Below, one piece after another: positions 1 through 11,269 of a DNA stretch of 64,000 nucleotides. The translations under genes and the position numbers were made by a program. Positions within the stretch are counted from its first letter, which is position 1; each line of letters begins with the position of its first letter. Location of the stretch: positions 2,085,303-2,149,302 of the forward strand of contig OX419759.1 in NCBI GenBank assembly GCA_948567375.1, given 5' to 3'. The notes beneath the pieces were generated by a model that saw nothing but the letters and a program-made list of their open reading frames with translations, was not told the origin of the DNA and ran no database searches. The stretch comes from Lunularia cruciata (lineage: Eukaryota > Streptophyta > Marchantiopsida > Lunulariales > Lunulariaceae).

Positions 1-297
1 CACATGACATATTCTCATTTTTATGGCTAGCAATTGATTCGAGAATAGAAAGGTAAACTTTCCAAGGATCTAGTGGAGTACTAAACAGCAAAGTCGCATA
101 TCATTGCAACCTCAAAATTGAGAAGTAAGTACAGTACTATGTACAGAATTATGCCTGATTGATAAGCAAACTAGTACAACAACAGTTTTAGAATAACGTT
201 TAACTACCTTACAATATTGCCACGGATTGCAATTAACTGCTCTTCAGCATGAGCCATGGACCAGATGGTATTGAAGGGATTGAAGAAAAGCACTAGT

Positions 298-726
298 CTA
301 ACACATTTCACATTGGCCAGTCCCGCGATTGCATGTGAGACGAGAGCAACATTTATGGGGACACCCACAATCACATTGCTCTCCCACGCGCAGACATACT
401 CCAGGACGTGGGTACCCACATCCTGGAGGAAAATCGTAATCTGTAAGCGAATCTGAGTTCATCTGCTCATTACCAGTGGACACTGCCGTGGGCTCCATAT
501 AGGACAATGGTGCTTCCAACTCCTCCATCAGGTTGTCCGGTGCGTTTGAAGTCGGTAACGATTCTTCAACATGCTCTTTAGAAAAACCTGCGCTAAGCTC
601 CTGAATCATCCTTTCGTGTCGAGATTAAACGAACATGGGTACGGCTGTAATCAGCAGTACCAGCGCTATCACGCTAAAAAGCTTACCAACGGTAACAGTC
701 ATCGATTGTCGGCCTTTATTCGCCAT
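298..726 (-). pseudogene. Secreted cysteine-rich (knottin-like) peptide gene, broken by an in-frame stop
   Basis: Reading leftward from an ATG at 724-726, the first 33 codons give a basic start and a hydrophobic leader like that of the neighbouring copy at 2752-3150. Codon 34 is TAA (625-627). The frame then stays open to the stop at 298. The downstream part has an acidic middle and a cysteine module: C-x6-C-x1-C-x1-C-x3-CC-x4-C-x6-C-x2-C. At the stop position the neighbouring copy has a His codon, and the flanking residues match (FV before; SR then ER after). All module cysteines are kept, so the break looks recent. Flanks on both sides also resemble those of the neighbour, so the two are tandem duplicates. 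Translation from the internal ATG at 607-609 would give 103 residues without a leader. Readthrough or a sequencing error cannot be excluded. Confidence 0.75.
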
Positions 727-2751
727 AGGTCACCTTTCTGTCCTCCCGGTCCCTCAGAGTCTATGTTCTGATGAGATTCAACTGAATCCAGACAAAAGAT
801 TCTGGACCGAACTTGCAGGGATCTCACTTTTCCATAACCTGGAACGCGGCAATTGCAGACTGCTCGTTCCCTATGCGGAATGCCAGTACAACACAGTTCC
901 GACATCTTCACGATATCAGATATATATTTTTCCCGACAAACTGTCAGGGTTTCCGCCATGAAACTACTAGAACTTTCGGAGTAAAAACCAGACGTTGTCT
1001 TCCTCTTTATATGTTCTTTAAATGCTTTAATCACTCACTGAGTCAGATTAAGTTCCTAATAGCTGAGCCGAATTGTGGGAACAAAGAGATGAAAACCATC
1101 ACCATCTATCCACTAGCGTCATTAGGATGTGACATCTAGAACTTGCTTCGAATGAGGCTTCAACAGAACTTCAGATATTTTGCAGGGCTTAAGCCACTTG
1201 CGAGGACGAAATGCGCGCGCGAAACATTCCTATCAAACCTAAGTGCCAGTGGATCCTTTGAGTCTGGCTCAGCTGACACATTGTAGGTGCCCATGAGACT
1301 GATTACGATGGACAGGTCAGACGTACCCACACCACCTTCTGAGGTTAGAAATAAATGAGCTCAGATATGTTCGATAAGATGGGGATCTGAAATATCATCT
1401 AGGTACTGGCTAAATGTTCGCGATATTGTGATGAGTTTGGGGAACCAAATTTCTTTCAAACGACGTTTGTTTCCTGAATCTGGACGTTCTATACATTCAA
1501 CGGCTTGATCTGTAAATCCATTCACGCGAACAATTGCTGAACCATACCGAAGTTACCTACCTACGGAAACATCAAAGTAATCCAGAAACAGAGATTGTCG
1601 GTTTCTTCCGAAGTTGAGGCGTAAGCTGTCTTGAGTTAAGATGCACAAGATTCTACTAAGACTTGTCAAAGGAGAGTTATAGCGCTCTAGACATTCCAGA
1701 GATAGCAAGGCCACATCCGACTGCAACTATATAAATGCCTATGAACAGTGTTGTATCAATTGCTCAATAGTCAGAAGTGATCATGATACCTGGCCAGCTT
1801 AGATGTTCAGAAATCCTCATAGTGAGAGGATCGAACACTAGCGAAGTTTCCAAGACTCTGAGTCGGCCTTTTTCTGGGCCATGTGTATGGAGTACGAATC
1901 ACATTACGGTGAGAAGTAACCCGACAGTCCGCGAGTTTAGACTTCACTTGCCATGGTTGGAAAGGTTGAACTTCCCAGGATGTTCTAAAGAACTGAAGCA
2001 TTGTAAGAGAAGGAACAAGCTTCAGCGATATCTCATGTAGATTCTTTGATGTCTAGATCTTATCCAGAGAGGAAAGGTACAGATACTGTGGACCAAAATA
2101 GGTTAAAGGGCTGGAGATGCTGCTCATCAAGTCCACAGCAGATGATAAGCATCAAAGCAGATGTTTATGACTGTCAGTAGGATCTCTTTCATGCTAGCTA
2201 TGGAATATTGTAGCATGTGGATCATTCACAGCAAGTTGTTTGTCTGCTGTGATAAATTATCACGGGTTTTCATTAGCTAGAAAATCGGCTGGCTAACAAC
2301 ATCTAACAAGTAGTCAGATTCCCTGTTACAGCCAAGTTACGGAAGAATGAAGTTATCGCCAACAATTGCGACAGTCTGCATTCCGAGAGTCAAGGCCATT
2401 GTTCACGGTTAGATAGACGCGTTCTCATTTTGTAAGTTGACCGATATGAGAAGAAAAGGTAAACTCGCCATGCGTATGGTAGAGTAGTAGACAGAAGGGC
2501 ACATTTTATTCCAGAGCATCGATGCTCGTCCAACTTCAAACTTTAGAAGCAAGTACTGTACTGCGTATATGCACGTTTACAATCTTTGACTGATTGTTAG
2601 ACGAACCATCACAAATCTATTTGGAGCACAGTTGAAGTACTCTCAGAATGGCCTCCCACGTATTTCAAGTAGTTCCTGTTCAGCAATTGCCATGAAAGAA
2701 TCTTCGCAATCGAAGTCAGTGAAGAAAGTAGCTATAGTAGCTAGCTGTAGT
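727..2751. other. Spacer between the two tandem knottin copies
   Basis: No gene supported. 2551-2717 resembles 121-260, the 3' flank of the first copy, so it is probably the 3' untranslated part of the second. 727-790 resembles 3151-3210, the 5' flank. Confidence 0.5.
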
Positions 2752-3150
2752 CTAAAATATTCTACAGCGGCCGCTATCTTCATCGCAAATGAGATCAGGG
2801 CAACATATTTGAGGACACTTATGATGACAAAGGTCTCCCAATCGCAGACATTCTTGATCTGGCCCCACGTCATTTAGAAACACATTTACGTCTAACTGTT
2901 GATTATTAGCAGTAGACCGAGCCTTGGGGTGCGCACAGGACAACGGAACGTCCGGGTCCATCATATCGCCTGATGAGCTTGAAGTGGCTACCGATTCTTC
3001 AAAAGACTGTTCAGAGACACCATCCAGGTTCTGAGTCAGCCTCTCCGGTCGAGAGTGAACGAATATTGGTGCGGTTGTAACCAGAAGCACCAGTGAAGTC
3101 ACAATGAAAAGTAAACGAAGGTTCACGGAGTGATGGATTTTGGTTGCCAT
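2752..3150 (-). CDS. Secreted cysteine-rich (knottin-like) peptide precursor, 132 aa
   Basis: Single-exon frame. The frame is open back to 3255, but I place the start at 3148-3150 because it sits directly before the basic and hydrophobic leader (about residues 1-32) and lines up with the start of the tandem copy at 726. Residues 33-70 are acidic and Ser-rich, a likely propeptide. The C-terminal module is C101-x6-C108-x3-C112-x3-CC(116,117)-x4-C122-x6-C129. This fits a six-cysteine knot with extra cysteines (C72, C112). Compared with the copy at 298-726 it carries about 25 extra residues (about 76-100) before the module. The protein is probably exported and disulfide-bonded. The function is unknown; plant knottins include antimicrobial and enzyme-inhibiting peptides. 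Confidence 0.75.
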   Translation of the reverse strand: MATKIHHSVNLRLLFIVTSLVLLVTTAPIFVHSRPERLTQNLDGVSEQSFEESVATSSSSGDMMDPDVPLSCAHPKARSTANNQQLDVNVFLNDVGPDQECLRLGDLCHHKCPQICCPDLICDEDSGRCRIF

Positions 3151-6100
3151 CTTTGAGCGCTGATATCCCTGTTTCTCGGAATCTATATTCTGAGGGAGCT
3201 TGGAATTCACTAAGACTTTCTGTAAGAAAGTTTCAAGATAATGGAATGGATCCAAAAGTGGAAGGAGGTATGAGAGGTTGCAGACGGCTGATTCCTTTAA
3301 TACAGTGGCCGGACATGCTCACAGGGGCGCAAGATTCGATTAAAGACAGTGACATTTCAAGAATTCCGGTCGACTGATGGATACTTGCACCTGTCCAGGA
3401 AGTGATTGTTTTGAGAGGGAATGATGTGCAATGTAATTTTCAAGTGTTTCAGAGCTCTTTGAGTTGAAGTAGCTTGTTAAAATCTGAGCCGAAACTTGCG
3501 GAAGAAGGAAGTATTAAATATCCAACGGAATCTAATCTGTACTCAGCCATAACCGATACTTCGGATCTTTTGTGAGAGGTTTAAGCCAAGTAAAATATCT
3601 GCAATACATCCATCACAGTAAGTGTAAGGGAATCCTATGGTTCAACTGGCCCTTAGTTACTGCTGACGATACTGTTTGCGGTGAGAAAGGTTCTGAAGAC
3701 ATACCCTGTTGGTACACCTCACCTACTTAAGCAAATCATTTGAAGGAAATATGTTTGTGAATAGGACTTCCACCTAATTAAACGTACTGTCGTCACCATC
3801 CAAAGTTCCGGGAAGTCTTATCTTCCCGGGACTTCTTCAATAAGCTAATACCATATCCTAGCACCTTGTGCATATGTCAAGTTTACATCCACGTTTCAAC
3901 ATTACCTATCCATTCGCAGTAATCGTTAATTGCAGCAACCTCTCGATGTACTGCGGCTCGGCCATGAAACCTTGATGTAATTAAATGATTGGAGGTTCTC
4001 ACTTAGCTTTGAAAGAGAGTATCGGTGAAGGTGGACAGTGTAATATAGACTGAAGTAGACTGGAATCCAAATTCCAAGAAAGAGAATGGCTGGTACAACT
4101 ACGTGCATCCCGCAAGAACCAAAAGAAACTGTTATGGTCCAGATATGGACATTTCGCCACTGCTGATTGGCAAAAAGAACGACTGTGACGCTGTGGTCGA
4201 TCAAATGTGACCTACGGCCCGCAACTTGCTCTGTGATTGATGCCGGAAATACAGAAAGCTTCAAACAAACATGATTTGTGCTAAAGAGCAGAGAAACCAC
4301 CAAACGTGTCACTAACCGATGGAATTGACTGACAGGGAGACATCTAATGTCCTTTACTCCACACCTGACAATTGTTATTATCGACCGAAGAGGACATGGA
4401 CGGACCCGGGGCCGGGGCCGCTGTGTAGGGTTCTTGCCTCGCTGTTTTCTACTATTGAGATTCATGCTCAAAGAGGCAGCTGCCCGCGCTTCGAACATTA
4501 CCAGCTGACCCGATCATAAGAGGCAGAGTAAAGAACCTTCCACGGTACATAACCAACATTTTACAATTTATCCTAGTTTTTATGGAATAAGATCCTCAGA
4601 CGAGCTACGCCTCCATGTTGACCCGACTCACCACGCATCTTTAAAATGCTATTTCAACTGCTATTGATGTATTTAGACTGATTTTTCTCCTGATTTTCCA
4701 AAGGTCCTTACGACAAGCTTAATTTACGGCAACCAATTGGAACGTGCAAAGTGTGAATGGTTATCATATCCAGAGTCTATGTAATATGTTTAGGCTCCTT
4801 AGTTTCTCAATAGCATCCAGAATTGAGAATTTGGCATGTCTACATATAAGGCGTACTAACTAGTTAGCGCGTGTACTGAGAAGTGAACGAAAATGAAAAA
4901 TCCCTAACTTGGACTGATCCAGGAAGTCGATTACATAGACACCTATCCGGAACTAAAAACATGGTTCTCTTGGATGCCAAGGTAGCTCTCAGATAATTTT
5001 ATCTTCCCAACTAGATATAGAGTTCTTCGGGATATAAGGAATATATAGTTGGTCTGGATCTAGTCTTCTTGACAATATCTGACATGGCTTGATTGATCAT
5101 GACATTTTGCAGTATAATCAGTAACAAGTGCTTTATTACAACACTGATCAACAAGGATGATTAGATTTTCATTCTGATCTTGACGTTCAAGATAGGAAGG
5201 TTAATCAACAAAGGCTCAATTCCTGTAGATGGCTTTTTCTCGTGACAAGATAAAAATGAGCGATAGGTACAGATGAGAAGGTCTCGTCTAAATGGCGCAC
5301 TGGTTCCTTCTACAAGACATGAGCTGATAACCATAGCAATATCTGATACCAGATAAGAAGGGCGTTTGCCTTACTACATCTCTAGGATCATGACGACGTT
5401 TCTGCCTCTTGGAGCGGAAGACCATGGTTTGTGAGTCTGTCCACATTAGTATCCACTTGCTTTCGTAGTGACTGAAGGCCGTATGCATGGTATATGAAAC
5501 CTTGTAAAATGAAAGGTTGCGATAGTTGACAGGCTTTCCAGATTAATCTGTTGCAACCATGCGTACAGAGATAAGCAGCAATAAAGTCCCGAGATGGACC
5601 TAATCTTGGTAAAATCGTTCTTCTTTCATGGCTGCGATCTCCTTGAAGGCGATCCTTGTAGCGTGTCTTCACGTAATTGTCGTCCTCTCGAAAGCTGCTT
5701 GGCGGCGCACAAACTTTGGACTCTGTTTAAAATGAGAGAACACGTCAACTGTTGGGTAAACTGTTGATGTAAACCCTTGATTTTGGAGTACAAAGCGCTT
5801 TTCCTGTACATGGTTTACTGTAATCAATTTGTTAAAGACCAACGTCAAGATCTTTAATAGGTTCTGGAGTACCAACCTATCCAAAGCTGAACCCATTCTG
5901 TAACTTATCTTGATATGGTACATCACCCGTTACTCTTGAACTTCAGAATTATAGAAGGGAATTCTTTCGGTGTGCATATCATGAACTATGTTGTACTTTT
6001 GAGCAGATGACACATGTTAACCATCAATCCAAACGAGGAAATGATTGACTAACATAAACTATGAGCGTTTACTTCTGCAATTATGGGTCCTTTCAACTCA

Positions 6101-6884
6101 TGGATGAATTTCAGTGATACACAAAACCCAAAGGTACTACTATTGTTCATCAGCGGGACTTTTGGGAAAGCTTGCGCTCCTCATACGTCCAGAAAAAGAG
6201 CCAAATCAAGGAATCTCAAACACAGTACTCGCTAGTATGTACAGCATGAGTTTCCAAATTACAATGATAGACAGTTCTCATGTGGTATTGGACTATTACG
6301 TGCGTTAGAATTGTTCATTATTCGCTGTACAGTTTTGGAAACGCTACAATAACCTCCATGTTTCTGGGCTAATTCTTGCTGCATTTAATTATGATATTGG
6401 AGCAAGAGCAAGGTACTGTACATCTTACCTCACAAAGAAAGGAGTCGTTAAACATGAAGGAGAAAACTGGCATTGATGTTCTCCGGAACTCAGATTACAC
6501 CATTATAGGTGTAGCTGGTAGAAACCAATGACCTTCTCCGTTCAGTGCCATATGATTTTATAGTAATCAATAGTACGAAAAATTACATTCGACTTATAGC
6601 TAGTACTATTCGATCAAGTACTGCTGCACCTGCAGCCAAGATCTGTAGTGTCCCGCCACTGAACAAAATCATGTCCCACCACGAGAACAGAAATCGATAT
6701 GGCGAGGGAATCAAACCTTAAGATCATGTTTCCTAGTACGTTACGATGGTTAAGATCTAGTTGAATTGTCCAACATTAGATCATCCAGAACCATGTTTGC
6801 GAGCTCAACTTCAGGCTATGGATCAAGGTGCCTAGCCAATTACCCTAAGACGCTCACTTACTAGTTAGCTTCTTGAGTGAGCTC
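3151..6884. other. Gene-free stretch before the copia element
   Basis: The longest frame (3926-4498, minus) has no recognisable domain and odd composition. I see no other feature. Confidence 0.5.
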
Positions 6885-6889
6885 ACTAT
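6885..6889. repeat. Target-site duplication, left copy (ACTAT)
   Basis: Directly abuts the first base of the left LTR and matches the five bases just after the right LTR. Confidence 0.75.
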
Positions 6890-7146
6890 TTTTGCATAAG
6901 ACATGGATTTCTACCAGCTGTAAATGTTCTTAGCTTCTAGAACTAGCAGCCCCCTCATCGCGCTTCACCTTGGGATTTGAATTGAAATCCCAATTACTAT
7001 ACATTGTCCACTCGGCTATCAAAAGCAGAGTATTCAGTTCTCACCTTGGAACTCTGGATCAGATATAAATCCAGTGGTGAGAGTGCTTTTAAACATCTTG
7101 CAACCTGGAATTAATCTCTGAAGACTCTCTTTCGTCACAAACTTCA
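6890..7146 (+). repeat. 5' LTR of the copia element
   Basis: Aligns along its length with the 3' LTR. Shared blocks include AACTAGCAGCC, CTCACCTTGGAACTCT and GACTCTCTT. The terminal TG has become TT; the CA end is kept. Inside it, 970-978 and 985-993 (that is, 6970-6978 and 6985-6993) form a perfect 9-bp hairpin that is absent from the 3' LTR. A weak primer-binding-like sequence follows at 7147. Confidence 0.85.
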
Positions 7147-7251
7147 GGTTATGGGCCGAGACACAGCATCCATGTGCGTCGATCAGATTTGCTAAGCAGA
7201 CTGCATCTTATATCACCAGGAAGCATCAGTCCTCGTGTGATCTATTATGCC

Positions 7252-7776
7252 ATGACAGACAATGAAGGAGACTTAGAAAGTTCAAAGGCTGGAAAGTACA
7301 ACATGTCTTATTGTGACGTACCCAAACTTGTATATCCATAGGGGTACAAAATTTGGAAAGATACACTAGCACAATTCTTAGATGTGTACGATCTATTTGA
7401 GGTGGTGACTGGTGGTCAACAAAAGCCATGGCCAGGAGATAATAGTGCAAAAGACTTGAAGAAACTGCGAGTTTATAAGGTAAAGTTCACTCGGCTCTCT
7501 TTCCTTCAAATAGTTGATAACCATTGGTTAACAGTTCTGAATGGAGTAGAAATTGCTCCTGAGATTTGGAAAGTCTTGGCAAATAAGTTTCATTGCCAGA
7601 ATGCAGAGACTTTGCTTCATCAAATTCAACTCATCAACTCATCAACACCATGCGCTATGATAATGCTTCATGAAAAGATTTCATCACCAACTTTGAGATA
7701 CAATGGAGCAACTTTCAATCAAGATGTAACACTGCATCAACAAGCAGTTCCACATCTACTTCAACAGAATTCCTGA
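7252..7776 (+). pseudogene. Copia gag remnant (UBN2-like)
   Basis: The frame starts at an ATG at 7252 and runs to a stop at 7774-7776, with one in-frame TAG at 7339-7341 (codon 30). After that stop the text resembles copia gag: a GYKIW motif, then a D(L)FEVVTG-like motif, then a region with spaced Leu and Trp residues as in the UBN2 family. Further gag sequence continues in another frame near 7950. Confidence 0.65.
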
Positions 7777-7949
7777 CACTCTACAAATCAATATCTCGAT
7801 CGTTAGTGGCAAAAGCATCGTTCCTTCTTATGGCACTCCGTGCATCGATGGATAATGTGAAGCAAAACCAAGGGCTTTGACTATACTGACGTATAAAATA
7901 AGTTCCTTGATATTGCTAGTATAAAAGAGAATCCATACACAAAGATTCT

Positions 7950-8339
7950 TTGAAGTTCAAAGAATCTACTAAGAAGGAGACGATTTGTAGCTGGTACTAC
8001 AAGTATTTGGGGTGGATCATCAAAGGCCATTCATGGCGAGACTGTCGTAACAGAAACAAATCAAATGAAGAAGCTGAGAAGAAGTTTACTGCAAAGAGAG
8101 CCAATGGTGGACACGCTGCAAATCTAACAAGTTCTTCAACGAGTCAATGTATTAGTGATTCCACAGTGTTCGTAGCCCCTTCTACAAACATGAAAGCTTC
8201 AGCACGTAAGCATGTTTGGTTGTTTGAATCTGGTGCTAGTTCACACATGACGTCACGTACAGAAGAGTTCTCCCATACATTCGTACATCACGGTACCATA
8301 AGAATAGGAGATGATTTTTTTCAAGAATGTAACAGGTAA
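7950..8339 (+). pseudogene. Copia zinc knuckle and protease remnant
   Basis: Residues 12-31 contain a damaged zinc knuckle: Cys, then GHSWRDC, with the second Cys lost. Near residue 90 is the copia protease motif WLFESGASSHMT. The usual catalytic Asp (DSGA) is Glu here, which would be expected to reduce or abolish activity. The frame ends soon after, and the gag-pre-integrase part continues in fragments around 8560-8760. Confidence 0.7.
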
Positions 8340-8754
8340 AGATGAAGATGCTTGAACCTACTATAACCAGATGATTGTTCAGCTCAGTTGGTACTTCAGA
8401 ATGTTCTGGTTGTACCTGATCTGGTAGAGCTTTATTAATGTCCTCAAAAGCTCTCCAGCATTTTGTCATGGAGAAAAAAGTGACATCAAATATCAAATGA
8501 AGAGAAAAGATACCTTCAAATGCTTATGCTGGCCAAAAGTTAACCCGCAATGGCTTTGTCATACAACAAGCAAGCTTAAGAGATGAGGAGTTAGCTCAAT
8601 TTGCTACATATGATGAAGCAGATCAAGCCTTTGGGCATACTATAATCAAACAATCTGATGTTCAAAATATGCTGGTGAAGAATTTGAACTACCATTGCGT
8701 CCTATGTTCCCTTGCTAAATCTATGTATTTAGTTCATACTCCTCTACAGATTTT

Positions 8755-8772
8755 AACAACAACAACAACAAC
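8755..8772. repeat. AAC microsatellite inside the copia element
   Basis: About six AAC units, in the degraded integrase region. Confidence 0.7.
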
Positions 8773-9053
8773 TCTTCAGTTTCAGTTGATACATTCACTT
8801 CGGATCTGTCCAGGAATTTTCCACAAACTTTCCTTGATGGTGCTGAATATTACATATGTTTTCTCGATGACTACGCTTGATATTCCAGTATAGTTGCAGC
8901 ATTTCTCTTTGGTCAACACAAGGAGTTAGTCTACATGCAGTTGCCGGAATTGAAGGTCAAGAAGGGATGGTTGCCTTGCTTCACAGATGTATATACCATT
9001 CGAAGCAGAGTCCAAGACAATGGTATGAATAACTTACTGATCACCTCATAAGT

Positions 9054-9251
9054 ATGGGATTTATTATTGCTGCATTCGATCCCTGTACTTTTATATACAC
9101 ATCAGGCAATCTATTCCTATCACTTTATGTGGATGACATTGGTTTATATGGATCTGACAATGATCTCACTGCAACCATTGTGAGGGGTTTAAAGGGTGAG
9201 TTCCAAGTGATGGCTCTTGGTCAATTGGTTGCTTCGATTGGCGATTACTGA
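9054..9251 (+). pseudogene. Copia reverse transcriptase fragment (YVDD)
   Basis: The fragment reads D-PCTFIY, then LFLSLYVDDIGLYGSD. YVDD is the polymerase active-site motif of copia reverse transcriptase. A stop follows at 9249-9251 in the region where LGI-type sequence is expected. A further RT-end fragment with GSLMYLVTGTRPDLAF lies at 9405-9480. Confidence 0.75.
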
Positions 9252-9594
9252 GTCTGAAGAAGGGTTTCAATCTCAGCAAGCTACATTAACAGTGCTACGA
9301 AAGATGCACAGTCTATCTCCACTCCACTTCATGCCAAATCTCAACTCATTGCTTGTCCAGACGAGTAAGTTTTAGAAGACAGTGGCTTCTACCAATCTAT
9401 TGTAGGTTCTTTGATGTACCTTGTTACAGGAACCAGGCCTGATCTGGCATTTAAGATCTCATTTCTTTCCCTGTTTAATGATCATCCTACTACATCCTGT
9501 AGTCAAGCAAGACGACTGCCACCTGTGAGTGAAAACTTACCTACCCTGGAAGAAGTTCATCTTCGTTGTACCTTAACGGATTCTCATATGTTTC

Positions 9595-10056
9595 ATGGGT
9601 AACGATCTGGATGGTAGAAAATCTTTTTCAGGATGTGTTTTCCATTTAGGAAAATTGCTACCGTCAGTTGGGAAGTTCCTTAGCGGAAGGCTATTGCAAT
9701 TATTACAGCAGAAGCTGAGTACTATGCATTGTCTGCCACCACTCAACGCATGTATGGTACAAGGCTGCTTTAGAAGAGCTTCAAATTTCAGTGCACCTGA
9801 GAATTTGAGCGATAAGATGGGCAACATCGACTTGGCGCGTAATCCCAGAAGCAGCAACCGGGCAAAACATATTCAAATTAAATTTCAGTTGGTTCGTGAT
9901 CATGTTCACAACAGAGATTTTGATCAAGTTTATGTCCTTACTCGTGACAACACAGCTGACATATGTACAAACGGCCTCCATGGTCCTGCTCTTAGTGCAG
10001 TAAGCTCCATTATACAGGCTATTAAATCCCTGAGGGGAGTGTTGGATAAGACATAA
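9595..10056 (+). pseudogene. Copia RNase H C-terminal fragment
   Basis: Starts with DGRKSFSGCVFHLG, the copia RNase H region. It later has ARNP, a KHIQIKF motif, VRDHVHN and VLTRDNTADICTNGL, matching the usual tail of copia polyproteins (KHI-x-I, then T-x-D-x-AD-x-x-TK-x-L). The middle part is frame-shifted. The last residues run through the purine tract into the 3' LTR. Confidence 0.75.
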
Positions 10057-10274
10057 ATTGTTACCAACCGTAACTGTTCTTGTCTCCTAAACTAGCAGCC
10101 TGCTGCACCTTGTGATAGTGAGTTAAAATTTCCTTGTCTCAACGACTAGGAGAAGCAGGATATTCACTTCTCACCTTGGAACTCTAGATCAGATATAAAC
10201 CCAATAGTTTCAGTGTTTCGAAATATTTTGCGACCTGCAATAAATCTAAAGACTCTCTTCAGTCAAAAACTTCA
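10040..10274 (+). repeat. 3' LTR of the copia element
   Basis: Begins TGTTGGATAAG right after the polypurine tract and ends in CA before the target duplication. It is about 22 bases shorter than the 5' LTR because the hairpin region differs. Confidence 0.85.
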
Positions 10275-10279
10275 ACTAT
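10275..10279. repeat. Target-site duplication, right copy (ACTAT)
   Basis: Directly follows the CA end of the right LTR and matches 6885-6889. Confidence 0.75.
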
Positions 10280-10957
10280 ATCTCTAGTTCTGCAATCCCA
10301 GTGTCGTATACCTACCTAGCTAGCAATACATGTGAATTTATCTCGGAAACGAGAGTACCTCTCTTGATCTACAGCTCTTCGAGTAACATGACATCAGAGT
10401 GATCGCACACGTCGAGGTTCAATGTTCCTTCCAATTTCGACGTACTTTTTAGCTTTTTTTGTTTCACAAAAGGTAGCTAAGAACTACACTTTCATATAGA
10501 GTGAAAGGAATGGCATTCAACATGGCATGGTTTTCCTTTTCTGTTTCAAGAACTTAACTTTACTGATAAAGCCACAAAGACATAGAAGAACAAGAAAGGG
10601 AACCGGCACCCAACAAAAGTGGAAAAGGAGGCATTAAACTGAAAGCGGGAACATCTGTCCACTGGAGAAATGAACGGGAATCCAACGACGAAACCACTGC
10701 AGCATGCAGTAGAATCCGATTGGTATATGTTCATTCAACCATTAGACTGCTGCTGCGGAAGTACTCAAACTAAGCTAGCATGTTTTATTCACTTTCCATA
10801 CCGATCAATAGTTATTATGGAAAGAGAGCTGTCTGTAGCTGAGCCTCCAAGGAAGAAAAGCAGATGTATCTAACAAAGCTGTTTACAGATCTAGATAATG
10901 CTGAACAGCCATATCATAAAACTTTGTGGTGGATTGCTGATTTCTTCCTCGGCTGAA

Positions 10958-11269
10958 TCACTTCTCACCAAAAAATCTGCATACTCTTTTGTCACAAATA
11001 TATCTTGGGCAACAATGTAATAATGGAATCTTGTGGAAGCAAATTTCTCCCTCCTCGCGACACGGCTTGAATCTGTTTGGGTCAACTGGTGGCCACATAT
11101 TTCGAGGAGTGAAGTCAGACTTGTCTAAGTCTGATCCAGACCCCTCCTTGACATGATCATGGTTCTTCAAGTTGGCAGATCGAACGGCGCCCAGCTGCAG
11201 TGACACAAGGAAGATGATCGCAGCAACCAAGACCAGGATTGACGTGTTGGTTGAACGGTTCTCCATCAT
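10958..11269 (-). CDS. Secreted knottin-like peptide precursor, 103 aa
   Basis: A short N-terminus is followed by a strong hydrophobic leader (about residues 10-31, ending AVRSA). A propeptide of about 38 residues, rich in Asp, Glu and Lys, comes next. The module is C70-x6-C77-x8-CC(86,87)-x4-C92-x4-C97, the simple six-cysteine form fitting an inhibitor cystine knot. Two Met codons begin the frame and either could start it. The DNA just upstream of the start resembles that of the copy at 15941-16192, and a TATA-like site lies about 137 bases upstream. It sits just past the 3' end of the copia element, reading opposite to it. The exported location is well supported; the target is unknown. Confidence 0.8.
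   Translation of the reverse strand: MMENRSTNTSILVLVAAIIFLVSLQLGAVRSANLKNHDHVKEGSGSDLDKSDFTPRNMWPPVDPNRFKPCREEGEICFHKIPLLHCCPRYICDKRVCRFFGEK

Larger units (their letters stand above)
6890..10274 (+). mobile_element. Degenerate Ty1/copia LTR retrotransposon
   Basis: Two related LTRs (6890-7146 and 10040-10274) enclose about 2.9 kb. The direct repeat ACTAT lies immediately outside both ends (6885-6889 and 10275-10279), a 5-bp target-site duplication typical of copia insertion. Reading rightward come a gag-like region, a zinc-knuckle remnant, an aspartic-protease remnant, scraps of integrase, a reverse-transcriptase piece with the YVDD motif, and an RNase H tail. The 3' LTR is preceded by a purine-rich tract (GAGGGGAG). 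Stops, frameshifts and large deletions break the coding part, and most of integrase and RT is missing, so it cannot move by itself. Confidence 0.9.

Noticed and set aside
3926..4498. 190-codon minus-strand frame
   Set aside because: The longest single frame in its region, but without a recognisable domain, partner exons or natural composition; it is probably chance.
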